Origin: Pseudomonas sp. NFR16
GTDB taxonomy: Bacteria > Pseudomonadota > Gammaproteobacteria > Pseudomonadales > Pseudomonadaceae
Length of the DNA: 64,000 bases
Assembly: GCF_900108875.1 (NCBI RefSeq)
Contig: NZ_FNYJ01000008.1
Span: forward strand, 124,001 to 188,000
Direction: 5' to 3'
Shown here: positions 8,248-16,822 of the stretch, piece by piece
Numbering within the stretch: position 1 is the stretch's first letter
Layout of the letters: each line of letters starts with the position of its first letter
Translations under genes and position numbers: made by a program
Notes under the pieces: model-generated
The model's input: only the letters and a program-made list of their open reading frames with translations
Told to the model about the DNA's origin: nothing
Database searches by the model: none

Positions 8248-9090
8248 TTACGAGCGGGAGATCGGACTCAGACGTAGCAGGTGGATGCGACGACTGTCGG
8301 CATTGAGGATGCGGAAACGATAGGCGCCGATTTCGGTGATTTCGTTACGCTTGGGAAGATGCCCGAACGCATTCATCACCAGACCGCCGACCGTGTCGAA
8401 CTCGTCGTCGGAGAACTCACTGTCGAAGAACTCGTTGAAGCTCTCGATCGGCGTCAGTGCCTTGACCAGGAAGTCGCCACTGGGCAGCGGCTTGATGTAG
8501 CTGTCTTCCTCGACATCGTGCTCGTCCTCGATATCGCCGACGATCTGCTCCAGCACGTCCTCGATCGTCACCAGACCCGCCACACCGCCGTATTCGTCGA
8601 TCACGATGGCCATGTGGTTGTGGTTGGCGCGGAATTCACGCAGCAGCACATTCAGACGCTTGGATTCGGGAACGAAGGTCGCCGGACGCAGCAGGTTTTT
8701 CACATCGTCCGCGCCACCGTTTTCCTTGAGGATCAGCGGCAACAGGTCCTTGGCCAGCAACACGCCGAGGACATCGTCGTGGCTTTCGCCGATCACCGGA
8801 TAGCGCGAGTGCGCCGAATCGATGACGGCTGGCAGGAATTCACGAGGACTCTGGCTGGCCTTGATGCTGACCATCTGCGAGCGCGGCACCATGATGTCGC
8901 GCACTTGCAGGTCGGCGACCTGGATGGCACCTTCGACAATCGCCAGCGCTTCGCTGTCCAACAGCTTGTTCTGGTGGGCTTCGCGCAGCAGCTCAAGCAG
9001 CTCCTGGCGGTTTTTCGGCTCATGGGCAAATGCCTGGGTCAGTTTGCCCAACCATGACTTTTGCCCGTTGCTCGATCGGTCTTCGCTCAT
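8248..9090 (-). CDS. corC: CorC/HlyC family protein with tandem CBS domains
   Basis: A 280-residue soluble protein. Two CBS domains span roughly residues 65-190 (VRDIMVPRSQMVSI at the start, GLVTIEDVLEQIVGDIEDEHD at the end). A transporter-associated CorC/HlyC domain follows (FDTVGGLVMNAFGHLPKRNE). The family was first linked to magnesium and cobalt efflux with CorA and is regularly found beside ybeY and lnt. It lacks the DUF21 membrane domain of larger relatives, so it is probably an accessory or regulatory subunit rather than the channel. Confidence 0.92.
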   Translation of the reverse strand: MSEDRSSNGQKSWLGKLTQAFAHEPKNRQELLELLREAHQNKLLDSEALAIVEGAIQVADLQVRDIMVPRSQMVSIKASQSPREFLPAVIDSAHSRYPVIGESHDDVLGVLLAKDLLPLILKENGGADDVKNLLRPATFVPESKRLNVLLREFRANHNHMAIVIDEYGGVAGLVTIEDVLEQIVGDIEDEHDVEEDSYIKPLPSGDFLVKALTPIESFNEFFDSEFSDDEFDTVGGLVMNAFGHLPKRNEITEIGAYRFRILNADSRRIHLLRLSPISRS

Positions 9091-9095
9091 AGCCC

Positions 9096-9596
9096 TTACT
9101 CGTGGTCCTTGCCAGGTGTTTCTGAATGGGGGTTGCCGACGATTTCATCGTCAGCGTAGGGATCGGGATAGCCAAGCTCTGCAAGCAACTCTCGTTCCAG
9201 CGCTTCCATTTCTTCGGCTTCGTCATCGTCGATGTGATCGTAGCCCAACAAATGCAGGCAGCCATGAATCACCAGATGCGCCCAGTGCGCATCGAGGGTC
9301 TTACCTTGCTCGGCGGCTTCGCGGGCGACGACCGGAACACAGATCACCAGATCGCCCAGTAATGGAATATCGAGGAGTTCGTCAGGCACATCGGCCGGGA
9401 ACGACAACACGTTGGTGGCGTAGTCTTTGTGACGCCACGTGTGGTTCAGCTCCCTGCCTTCGGCTTCATCGACCAGGCGGATGGTCATTTCCGAGTCAGC
9501 CGTGCGCTGGCGAAGGCCCATTTCGCACCAGAGGCGGAACTGGGCTTCGCTCGGGGCGCTGGCTTGACTGGCGATTTGCAGGTCCAGCTCAAGCAT
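9096..9596 (-). CDS. ybeY: Endoribonuclease YbeY
   Basis: A 166-residue metal-dependent ribonuclease needed for 16S rRNA 3'-end maturation and ribosome quality control. The zinc-binding signature HGCLHLLGYDH is present near residue 113-123, preceded by TNVLSFPAD. I chose the ATG at 9596 (MLELDLQIASQ) although the frame stays open farther upstream, because the family starts here and upstream residues only overlap phoH. The resulting 8-base overlap with the end of phoH suggests translational coupling. It ends 5 bases before corC. Confidence 0.95.
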   Translation of the reverse strand: MLELDLQIASQASAPSEAQFRLWCEMGLRQRTADSEMTIRLVDEAEGRELNHTWRHKDYATNVLSFPADVPDELLDIPLLGDLVICVPVVAREAAEQGKTLDAHWAHLVIHGCLHLLGYDHIDDDEAEEMEALERELLAELGYPDPYADDEIVGNPHSETPGKDHE

Positions 9597-10596
9597 CGCG
9601 GCGGTTGTCCCGGGAGGGTTGCTGGTCGTTGTTCCGCTCTTCGAAGCGCTCGTAGGCTTCGACGATGCGCTGTACCAGTGGATGGCGCACAACGTCCTTG
9701 GGCTTGAAGTGGGTGAAGCTGATCCCCGGCACATCCTTGAGCACTTCGATGACGTGAGTCAGGCCGGATTTGGTGCCTTTGGGCAGGTCGATCTGAGTGA
9801 TGTCACCGGTGATCACGGCGGTGGAGCCGAAGCCGATACGGGTCAGGAACATCTTCATCTGCTCAACGGTGGTGTTCTGGCTTTCGTCCAGAATGATGAA
9901 GCTGTTGTTGAGCGTGCGGCCGCGCATGTAGGCCAGCGGCGCAACTTCGATGACCTGCTTCTCGATCAGTTTTGCGACGTATTCGAAGCCAAGCATCTCG
10001 TAGAGCGCGTCGTAAAGCGGGCGCAGGTACGGGTCGATCTTCTGTGCCAGATCGCCCGGCAGGAAGCCCAGTTTTTCACCCGCTTCGACTGCCGGACGCA
10101 CCAGCAGGATGCGGCGAATCTGCTCGCGCTCCAGCGCATCGACTGCCGCAGCCACGGCAAGATAAGTCTTGCCGGTACCGGCCGGGCCGATGCCGAAGTT
10201 GATGTCGTTGGCGAGGATTTCCTTGACGTAGCGTTGCTGATTCAGGCCGCGGGGGCGAATCATGCCTTTTTTGGTGCGCAGCGCGACGCCGACTTCGGCG
10301 GCAGGGTGGTTATCCAGCTCTTCGACGCCGGACTCCTGCAGGAACAGATGAACCATGTCTGGCGACAGCTCGGTACTTTTGGTTTCCCGGTACAGCCGGC
10401 GCAACAGGTTTTCTGCCGAAGTGGTCTGTTTGCGTTCGCCGATCATCTCGAACTGGCCTCCGCGATTGCGGATCTCGATGTCCAGGCGCTGTTCGATCAG
10501 GCGCAAATGCTCGTCGAATTGCCCGCACAGATTGGCGAAGCGATGGGCCTCGATAGGTTCAAGGCTGAAACGATGTGGTTCGATAGGTGCGTTCAA
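9589..10596 (-). CDS. ybeZ: PhoH-family ATPase (YbeZ)
   Basis: A 335-residue P-loop protein. The Walker A motif GPAGTGKT is at residues 137-144, and the Walker B-like ILDESQN is further on. An N-terminal region resembling a KH-type RNA-binding fold precedes the ATPase core. PhoH/YbeZ proteins are encoded with ybeY almost everywhere and are thought to act with it in rRNA processing. It is the first gene of a four-gene minus-strand operon (ybeZ-ybeY-corC-lnt). A REP pair separates it from miaB. Confidence 0.94.
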   Translation of the reverse strand: MNAPIEPHRFSLEPIEAHRFANLCGQFDEHLRLIEQRLDIEIRNRGGQFEMIGERKQTTSAENLLRRLYRETKSTELSPDMVHLFLQESGVEELDNHPAAEVGVALRTKKGMIRPRGLNQQRYVKEILANDINFGIGPAGTGKTYLAVAAAVDALEREQIRRILLVRPAVEAGEKLGFLPGDLAQKIDPYLRPLYDALYEMLGFEYVAKLIEKQVIEVAPLAYMRGRTLNNSFIILDESQNTTVEQMKMFLTRIGFGSTAVITGDITQIDLPKGTKSGLTHVIEVLKDVPGISFTHFKPKDVVRHPLVQRIVEAYERFEERNNDQQPSRDNRRDA

Positions 10597-10708
10597 AGTG
10601 GTTTTTTAGCCGCCCGACGGCAATGAAGGTGAAACGAAGGATAACCCCTGTCGGCAGTGTCCGAAAGGGCTCACTTACTAATGGTTGAGTCAGCAAGCGC
10701 TACAACCC

Positions 10709-10799
10709 CTGTAGGAGTGAGCTTGCTCGCGATTACGTTGTATCAGGCACATCGCCGGTGACCGCGTAAACGCAATCGCGAGCAAGCTCACTCCTACAG
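10709..10799. repeat. Inverted REP pair (BIME-like) between miaB and ybeZ
   Basis: GTAGGAGTGAGCTTGCTCGC at 10711-10730 and its inverted copy at about 10773-10798 are nearly perfect reverse complements, separated by about 40 bases. They can form a long stem in RNA. This is the cleanest copy in the window of the GAGCTTGCTCGC repeat family. It lies in the 226-base space between miaB and ybeZ, where it may terminate or stabilise transcript ends. Confidence 0.85.
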
Positions 10800-10822
10800 A
10801 GTCATGCGTGCACCGTAGGACG

Positions 10823-12151
10823 TTATTGCAACAGCGACCCACGCAGCGAGTGGGGTTGTGCGCTGTCGATGTAGACGTCGGCGAACTGCCCGATCAGCTT
10901 GGGATTGTCGCACCGGAAGTTGACGATCCGGTTGTTCTCGGTACGACCCTGCAGCTCGCCGGGGTCTTTCTTCGAGTAGTCGGTCACCAGAATCCGCTGC
11001 ACCGTGCCCGCCATCCGGCGGCTGATTTCGAAGCCCTGACGATCGATCAGGTTCTGCAACTGCTTGAGCCGCTCCTTTTTCACCTCTTCCGGGGTGTCGT
11101 CCACCAGATCGGCGGCAGGTGTGCCTGGGCGCTGGCTGTAAACGAACGAATAGGAGAAGTCCATGCCGACTTCTTCCACCAGTTTCATGGTCTGCAGATG
11201 GTCTTTCTCGGTTTCTCCGGGAAAGCCCACGATGAAGTCAGAACTGATGCAGATATCCGGCACGGCGGCACGCAGCTTGCGCAGGCGTGATTTGTATTCC
11301 AGCACGGTGTGATTGCGCTTCATTGCCGCAAGAATGCGGTCCGAACCCGATTGCACCGGCAGGTGCAGATGCTTGACCAGCTCCGGGACCTCGGCGTGGG
11401 CCTGGATCAGGCTGTCCGAGAACTCAAGCGGGTGTGAGGTGGTGTAGCGAATCCGGTCGATGCCGTCGATTGCGGCAACGACGCGGATCAGCTCAGCCAG
11501 ATCGGCAAGGCGTCCATCGTGGGTCGTGCCGCGATAGCCGTTGACGTTCTGGCCCAGCAGCGTCACTTCGCGCACGCCGTTCTCGGCAAGGTGGAAAACT
11601 TCGGTGATCACGTCGTCGAACGGGCGACTGACTTCTTCGCCGCGGGTGTAAGGCACGACGCAGAACGTGCAGTATTTGCTGCAGCCTTCCATGACCGATA
11701 CGTAGGCGCTTGGGCCGTCGACGCGAGGCTCTGGCAAGTGATCGAATTTTTCGATTTCCGGGAACGAGACGTCGACCTGCGGCAAACGTGTCACGCGAGC
11801 GGCGTCGATCATCTCTGGCAGGCGGTGCAGCGTCTGCGGCCCGAAGACAACGTCGACATACGGCGCGCGATCGCGAATCGCCGCACCTTCCTGACTGGCC
11901 ACGCAGCCACCGACGGCAATCACCATTTCGGGATTCGCCAGCTTCAGTTCACGCCAGCGGCCAAGCTGGGAGTAGACGCGGTCCTGCGCTCGCTCGCGGA
12001 TCGAGCAGGTGTTGAGCAGGATGACGTCGGCATCTTCAGCGCGCGCGGTGACTTCCAGTGCTTGATGTTCGCCCAGCAGATCAACCATGCGCGAGCTGTC
12101 GTACTCGTTCATCTGGCAGCCGTGGGTTTCGATGTAAAGCTTCTTGGACAT
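10823..12151 (-). CDS. miaB: tRNA-2-methylthio-N6-dimethylallyladenosine synthase MiaB
   Basis: A 442-residue radical-SAM methylthiotransferase that converts i6A37 to ms2i6A37 in tRNAs reading codons that start with U. The N-terminal UPF0004 cluster uses C12, C49 and C83. The radical-SAM cluster uses C157, C161 and C164 in GCSKYCTFC. The TRAM RNA-binding domain occupies the C-terminal 65 residues. All six iron-sulfur ligands are present and the length is normal. Its position next to phoH-ybeY is conserved. Confidence 0.97.
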   Translation of the reverse strand: MSKKLYIETHGCQMNEYDSSRMVDLLGEHQALEVTARAEDADVILLNTCSIRERAQDRVYSQLGRWRELKLANPEMVIAVGGCVASQEGAAIRDRAPYVDVVFGPQTLHRLPEMIDAARVTRLPQVDVSFPEIEKFDHLPEPRVDGPSAYVSVMEGCSKYCTFCVVPYTRGEEVSRPFDDVITEVFHLAENGVREVTLLGQNVNGYRGTTHDGRLADLAELIRVVAAIDGIDRIRYTTSHPLEFSDSLIQAHAEVPELVKHLHLPVQSGSDRILAAMKRNHTVLEYKSRLRKLRAAVPDICISSDFIVGFPGETEKDHLQTMKLVEEVGMDFSYSFVYSQRPGTPAADLVDDTPEEVKKERLKQLQNLIDRQGFEISRRMAGTVQRILVTDYSKKDPGELQGRTENNRIVNFRCDNPKLIGQFADVYIDSAQPHSLRGSLLQ

Positions 12152-12280
12152 GCGGGTTCATCAGGTGATTCGAAGAACCGCGCATTATAGTGAGCCGGGC
12201 CTCGGGTTCCTAGCGTTCCCTAACGAGCGGCATGCTATAGTTCGCGCCCTTTTCAAAACACCGATCATTGCCTGCCAGTC

Positions 12281-12607
12281 ATGACCAAACGCGAAGCTCC
12301 AATCTACAAGGTGATTTTTCTCAACCAGGGACAGGTGTACGAGATGTACGCCAAGCAGATCTACCAGAGCGATCTGTGGGGGTTTCTGGAAGTGGAGGAA
12401 TTCGTCTTCGGTGAGCGCACGACCGTTGTGGTTGACCCCAGCGAAGAGAAGCTGAAAGCACAGTTCGATGGCGTGGTGCGCAGTTTTGTGCCGATGCATT
12501 CGATTGTGCGCATCGATGAAGTCGAGCGTATGGGCACTGCGAAAATCAGTGAAGCGCGTCAGACTGGCAATGTCATGCCGTTTCCGATGCCGATGCCTGA
12601 TAAGTAG
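12281..12607 (+). CDS. DUF1820 family protein
   Basis: A 108-residue soluble protein divergent from miaB. It has the typical DUF1820 opening (PIYKVIFLNQGQVYEMYAK) followed by GFLEVEEFVFGE and a conserved EEKLKAQFDGVVRSFVPMHS block. A proline- and methionine-rich tail ends the protein. The family is widespread in gammaproteobacteria and its function is unknown. The fold looks beta-rich and the gene is close in position to miaB in P. aeruginosa as well. Confidence 0.88.
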   Translation: MTKREAPIYKVIFLNQGQVYEMYAKQIYQSDLWGFLEVEEFVFGERTTVVVDPSEEKLKAQFDGVVRSFVPMHSIVRIDEVERMGTAKISEARQTGNVMPFPMPMPDK

Positions 12608-12708
12608 GTTTCTGACCGGTCAGCGTTCGATGGGAGCGACTATCGTTGCCGAGGCGGCGGCTTGTGTCAGCAAAGCGATCATTCGCAGCGCTTGCTCGGA
12701 AATGCCGC

Positions 12709-13272
12709 TCAGGGCTTCGCGCTATCGGGAAACGGAGCAAAAGGGGTACGCCCTTCGGCCGTCTGCAACTCCAGAAGATACTTACGGAAGATCTGCCCCA
12801 GAACTTGAGTGGCAACATCGAGATCTTCTTTCTTCATCTGCCCCGACACTTCGTCAGCCTGATCCAGCGCATCTTCCGAACCATTGACCGCCGCCATCTT
12901 CAGCACGATATACGCCTGGATGTTGTTGGCCTGAACGCCTTCGCCACGGAAAAACATCAGACCCAGTTGATACTGCGCCTGAGCGTGGCCCTGTAACGAG
13001 GCTTGTTCGAAATAGTTGAGTGCCTGAGTGAGGTCGCGAGGCGCACTTTTGCCATCGTAGTAGAACTGTCCCAACTCATATTGTGCCTGCGCATCCCCGC
13101 CCTGAGCCGCCTGCTGGCAGGCCGACAACGCTGCTGGCAGGTTGTCTGGCTGGGTATTGAGGGTGCAACGACCCACCGCTGGGATCAACAACGAGTTGCC
13201 ACCTGCATTAGCCAGCAGGGGATGAAGAAGCAACAGGCAGCCCAATGCAAGGGTGCGGCCGGTGCGATTCAT
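12709..13272 (-). CDS. Secreted Sel1-like repeat protein
   Basis: A 187-residue protein with a cleavable signal peptide (hydrophobic LALGCLLLLHPLLANA). It has about three Sel1-type helical repeats, seen as AQAQYELGQFYYDGKSAPRD, AQAQYQLGLMFFRGEGVQAN and a weaker N-terminal copy. Such repeats usually form periplasmic protein-binding scaffolds. A gene of this kind lies next to hemL in other pseudomonads. No partner is indicated by the sequence. Confidence 0.82.
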   Translation of the reverse strand: MNRTGRTLALGCLLLLHPLLANAGGNSLLIPAVGRCTLNTQPDNLPAALSACQQAAQGGDAQAQYELGQFYYDGKSAPRDLTQALNYFEQASLQGHAQAQYQLGLMFFRGEGVQANNIQAYIVLKMAAVNGSEDALDQADEVSGQMKKEDLDVATQVLGQIFRKYLLELQTAEGRTPFAPFPDSAKP

Positions 13273-13503
13273 GGAAGTCGACTTACCTCTGAAAAAGGTG
13301 CGGGCATGCCCGTCCAGCTAAACGTGCTGGCTGCGCATTATGAAATAAGCGGGGCCAACCTTACAAAGTCTTTACTGATTTTCTGCTGCACGGGCCTTAC
13401 AGCGCTGAATTCAGGAGGTTTTGCCGCTGCATAATGACGCTTTCGGGCCGTGGCTGCTCCTGAAAACGCTGGCTGATGGACGTTTGCTGCCGCTACGCGC
13501 CAG

Positions 13504-13602
13504 ATCGCGGGACAAGCCACGCTCCTACAAAGCCTCCATTGCCCAGTGTACGGATGCAGCGCAGCTAACACTGTGGTGTAGGAGCGTGGCTTGTCCCGCG
13601 AT
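13504..13602. repeat. Inverted REP pair, GTAGGAGCGTGGCTTGTCCC type
   Basis: ATCGCGGGACAAGCCACGCT at 13504-13523, with CCTACA following, is matched by a perfect inverted copy at 13577-13602. This is a subtype of the GAGCTTGCTCGC REP family, with CGTGGCTTGTCCC in the stem. It lies in the 400-base stretch between the Sel1 gene and hemL, where no gene was found. Confidence 0.85.
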
Positions 13603-13640
13603 CGGCTGCGCAGCAGTCGTAAAACCAGACGGCGCTGATG

Positions 13641-13664
13641 CCGGGCGGAATCCGTTCCGCCCGG
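13641..13664 (-). terminator. Probable hemL terminator hairpin
   Basis: CCGGGCGGAA at 13641-13650 pairs perfectly with TTCCGCCCGG at 13655-13664 across a four-base loop. It begins nine bases past the hemL stop. The ten-pair stem is strong, but no T-tract follows on the minus strand, so it may protect or process the 3' end rather than terminate by itself. Confidence 0.5.
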
Positions 13665-13672
13665 TCTGCCCG

Positions 13673-14956
13673 TTATTTCAGCTGAGCGAACGCCTTTTCG
13701 GCCGCGTCCAGCGTCAGCTGCAACTCGGCTTCGCCGTGGGCGATCGAGGTGAAGCCCGCTTCGAATGCGCTTGGCGCCAGGTACACGCCGCCTTCGAGCA
13801 TTGCATGGAAGAAGCGCTTGAAGCGTTCGGCATCGCTGCTCATCACGTCGTGGAAAGTGACGATTTCTTTCGCTTCAGTGAAATAGAGGCCGAACATGCC
13901 GCCCGCCTGAGTCGTCACGAACGGAATGCCGGCAGCGTCGGCGCGCTGTTGCAGGCCTTCGAGCATGCGAGTGGTGTAGGCGCTGAGTTCGTCATGGAAA
14001 CCCTCGCGGCTGATCAGGCGCAGGGTCGTCAGGCCCGCGGCCATCGCCAGCGGGTTGCCGGACAGCGTGCCAGCCTGATACACCGGGCCCAGCGGCGCGA
14101 TGTGCGACATGATTTCGCGCTTGCCGCCGAAACAGCCGACCGGCATGCCGCCGCCGATGATCTTGCCGAACGTGCTCAAATCCGGCTTGACGCCGTAGTA
14201 GGCCTGGGCGCCGCCGAGTGCAACGCGAAAACCGGTCATGACTTCGTCGAAAATCAGCACCACGCCGTGCTTGTCGCATTCTTCACGCAGGCCCTGCAGG
14301 AAGCCCGGTGCCGGCGGAACGCAATTCATGTTGCCTGCCACGGGTTCGACGATGATGCACGCCACTTCCTGGCCCACTTCGTCGAGCATCGTCCTGACCG
14401 CCTCGATGTCGTTGAATGGCAGGGTCAGCGTGTGTTTGGCGAACGCGGCGGGAACACCCGGCGAGCTTGGTACGCCCAGGGTCAGTGCACCCGAGCCGGC
14501 CTTGACCAGCAGGCTGTCGGAGTGACCGTGGTAGCAGCCTTCGAATTTGATGATGCTGTCCCGGCCGGTGAAACCACGGGCCAGACGGATCGCGCTCATG
14601 GTCGCTTCGGTGCCGGAACTGACCATGCGCACCATTTCCATCGACGGCACGATCGAGCAGACGAGATCGGCCATCTCGGTTTCCATCGCCGTCGGCGCGC
14701 CATACGACAAGCCATGTTCCAGCTGCTTGCGCACGGCATCCAGTACTTCGGGATGGCTGTGGCCGAGAATCATCGGACCCCAGGAACCGACGTAATCCAC
14801 ATAACGCTTGTCGTCTTCGTCGGTGACGTAGGCGCCCGCGGCATGTTTGAAGAACAACGGTGTGCCCCCGACGCTCTTGAACGCGCGAACGGGCGAATTG
14901 ACGCCGCCGGGAATGTGCTTCTGAGCGTTGGCGAACAGGGTTTCGGAACGGGACAT
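13673..14956 (-). CDS. hemL: Glutamate-1-semialdehyde 2,1-aminomutase
   Basis: A 427-residue PLP enzyme that converts glutamate-1-semialdehyde to 5-aminolevulinate in the C5 pathway of haem synthesis. The PLP lysine is K265 in TFGKIIGGGMPVG, and the cofactor aspartate lies in LIFDEVMTGFR. The SSGTEATMSAIRLAR block that binds phosphate is present. Length is that of the family. It follows thiE by 54 bases and reads in the same direction, a conserved thiD-thiE-hemL arrangement. Confidence 0.97.
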   Translation of the reverse strand: MSRSETLFANAQKHIPGGVNSPVRAFKSVGGTPLFFKHAAGAYVTDEDDKRYVDYVGSWGPMILGHSHPEVLDAVRKQLEHGLSYGAPTAMETEMADLVCSIVPSMEMVRMVSSGTEATMSAIRLARGFTGRDSIIKFEGCYHGHSDSLLVKAGSGALTLGVPSSPGVPAAFAKHTLTLPFNDIEAVRTMLDEVGQEVACIIVEPVAGNMNCVPPAPGFLQGLREECDKHGVVLIFDEVMTGFRVALGGAQAYYGVKPDLSTFGKIIGGGMPVGCFGGKREIMSHIAPLGPVYQAGTLSGNPLAMAAGLTTLRLISREGFHDELSAYTTRMLEGLQQRADAAGIPFVTTQAGGMFGLYFTEAKEIVTFHDVMSSDAERFKRFFHAMLEGGVYLAPSAFEAGFTSIAHGEAELQLTLDAAEKAFAQLK

Positions 14957-15010
14957 GATGAAGTCTCTGTTTGAGTCGGTAGAAGGAAGCGCAAAACGGC
15001 CCGAAATGGG

Positions 15011-15637
15011 TCAGGCCGGTTTGAACAAATCGTTGAACGCACGCGCGCGGCGAGTGACTTCCTGCGCGGTGTCGGCGCCGAACAGTCCGTGCACCACGGC
15101 CAGCAGGTCCGCGCCATGGGCCACCAGCGGGGCGGCGTTTTCCAGCGTGATCCCGCCGATGACGGCGATGGGCAGGGATATACGCTTGCGAGCCTGATCA
15201 AGCAGGTCGAGGCTGCACGCCGGCGCGCCCGGCTTGGTGTTGGAATTGAAGAACCGGCCAAACGCAACATAGGTGGCGCCATCGGCCTTGGCTTTCTCGG
15301 CCAGTTCGACCTGCGCGTGGCAGGTGGCGCCGACGATCGCCTTATGGCCCAACAGGGCGCGCGCGTCCGGCAGCGAGCCATCGGTCTGGCCCAGATGCAC
15401 GCCGACACCCAGCCGCGCGGCGACCTCGGCGTCGTCGTTGATGATCAGGCGTGTTTTATAGCGCTCGCACAGCTTGAGCAGTTCCGAGGCTTCACGCAGG
15501 CGACGGGTTTCATCGCCGGATTTGTCGCGGTATTGCAGCAACGTCACGCCGCCATCGAGGGCGGCTTCGACGTAAGACAGGAACTTGCCCGCCAACAGCT
15601 GGCTGTCAGTGACGGCATACAGGCCACGTAGTTTCAT
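15011..15637 (-). CDS. thiE: Thiamine phosphate synthase
   Basis: A 208-residue TIM-barrel enzyme that joins the HMP-pyrophosphate and thiazole phosphate moieties to give thiamine phosphate. Family motifs are QYRDKSGDE (pyrophosphate contact), INDDAEVAARLGVGVHLGQTD, ATCHAQVELA and IAVIGGITLENA. The ATG at 15637 (MKLRGLYAVTD) is preferred over in-frame upstream codons because homologues begin here and GAGGCAC-type spacing upstream is reasonable. It lies 28 bases after thiD. Confidence 0.96.
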   Translation of the reverse strand: MKLRGLYAVTDSQLLAGKFLSYVEAALDGGVTLLQYRDKSGDETRRLREASELLKLCERYKTRLIINDDAEVAARLGVGVHLGQTDGSLPDARALLGHKAIVGATCHAQVELAEKAKADGATYVAFGRFFNSNTKPGAPACSLDLLDQARKRISLPIAVIGGITLENAAPLVAHGADLLAVVHGLFGADTAQEVTRRARAFNDLFKPA

Positions 15638-15665
15638 CGAGAGTGCCTCTTGTTCGTGGCGTACG

Positions 15666-16463
15666 TTACGAGCAGAAATCCAGCGGCAGGCGGCGTGGAA
15701 CGAACTGGCCCTGGCCCAGCTGTTCCGCATCACGCAGCGTGCGCCAAGTGTAGTCCAGCGCGGTTTGCACGGCGCCGATCAGGTCCTGCCCCAGCGCCAG
15801 GCGACCGGCCAGTGCGCTGGCCAGGGTACAACCGGACCCGTGATAACTGCCGGGCAGGCGCTGGCACGTGAAGGTGTGGGTCTTGCCGCCCCGAATGTAC
15901 AGGCGGTTGTGCACTTGCTGCTCGTCGCCGTGGCCGCCGGTGATCAGCAAATGCTCGCAGAACGGCAGCAGTTTGTGAGCGCACTCATCTGCCGTGCCTT
16001 CAGGCAGTTCAGCAAGAATGCGGGCTTCCGGCAGGTTGGGCGTGGCGATGGTCGCCAGTGGCAGCAACCGCTCGCGCATGGCATAACCCACTTCGTCCTT
16101 GCCCAGTCGTCCGCCACCGCCGGCCCGCAGCACCGGGTCGCACACCAGAGGCAGGTGTGGATGGGCCTGCAGCAGTTCGACGACGGTATCGACCATTTCA
16201 AGCGAACCCAGCATGCCGAGCTTCACGGCCGCCACGGTCGAATCGTTGAGCACGGCGTTGGCCTGAGCCAGCACCCATTCACGATCCAGCACCCGGAAAT
16301 CGCTGACGTTCACGGTGTCCTGAACGGTCAGAGCGGTGACCGCCGGGGCGGCGTGACACCCTTGCGCGAGCAGGGATTCGATATCTGCCTGCAAGCCGGC
16401 GCCGCCACTTGGGTCGTGGCCGGAGAGACAGAGGACAACAGGGCGGGAGCTATAAATATTCAT
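15666..16463 (-). CDS. thiD: Hydroxymethylpyrimidine/phosphomethylpyrimidine kinase
   Basis: A 265-residue ribokinase-fold enzyme that phosphorylates HMP and HMP phosphate in thiamine synthesis. Visible motifs are the substrate-binding SGHDPSGGAGLQADIES near the N-terminus, PVLRAGGGGRLG in the middle, and the catalytic GSGCTLASALAGRLALG at the C-terminus. I chose the ATG at 16463 over a GTG 18 bases upstream; neither has a strong Shine-Dalgarno. No TPP riboswitch was recognised upstream by eye. Confidence 0.93.
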   Translation of the reverse strand: MNIYSSRPVVLCLSGHDPSGGAGLQADIESLLAQGCHAAPAVTALTVQDTVNVSDFRVLDREWVLAQANAVLNDSTVAAVKLGMLGSLEMVDTVVELLQAHPHLPLVCDPVLRAGGGGRLGKDEVGYAMRERLLPLATIATPNLPEARILAELPEGTADECAHKLLPFCEHLLITGGHGDEQQVHNRLYIRGGKTHTFTCQRLPGSYHGSGCTLASALAGRLALGQDLIGAVQTALDYTWRTLRDAEQLGQGQFVPRRLPLDFCS

Positions 16464-16822
16464 GGTGCGCGAGCTTACCACTAAAGTTTTTGCCGGGCCG
16501 CCGGTCGCCGTCAGAATTTTCGCCCCTGCGCCGCCGATGGCTCTGTTTCGGTGTTTTCAGGGAGAATGATGCCGGTCGTCCCGAAAGGCTAACGAAAGCT
16601 TGGCGTTGGACGATTAAGATGGTGTCATCTAGCTATCAATCGCCATGTCTCGGCGTTTCATCCGTTCCTGTCAAAAGAGTGAATGCAAGTGCGTTGCCCG
16701 TTAAGCCTGCTGGCAGAATTCTCGGTTGTCCCGAGTGTCCAGGGTTTGTCCCGGATCGTGAAGTCGTCCCCCGAAGCGTCGGGGATCAGCCTGACCGCCC
16801 TGAATGAAGCGGGCGGTGTTGC
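16464..16822. other. Intergenic region between divergent thiD and ladS
   Basis: About 360 bases with no convincing gene. It must carry the promoters of both thiD (minus) and ladS (plus). A perfect CCCCGA-AGCG-TCGGGG hairpin lies at 16769-16784, and a second hairpin at 16794-16817 abuts the ladS start. Short open frames here lack coding character or a ribosome-binding site. Confidence 0.5.
16794..16817 (+). promoter_or_regulatory. GC-rich hairpin covering the ladS ribosome-binding region
   Basis: ACCGCCC at 16794-16800 pairs perfectly with GGGCGGT at 16811-16817. The right arm is the only Shine-Dalgarno-like stretch before the ladS ATG at 16823. Folding would occlude ribosome entry, so translation may be limited or need an activator. 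The role is inferred from position only. Confidence 0.4.

Noticed and set aside
16464..16822. TPP riboswitch upstream of thiD
   Set aside because: I could not find the conserved CUGAGA and ACCUG-type core elements; thiD is also divergent from a two-component gene, and the hairpins here are placed for ladS.
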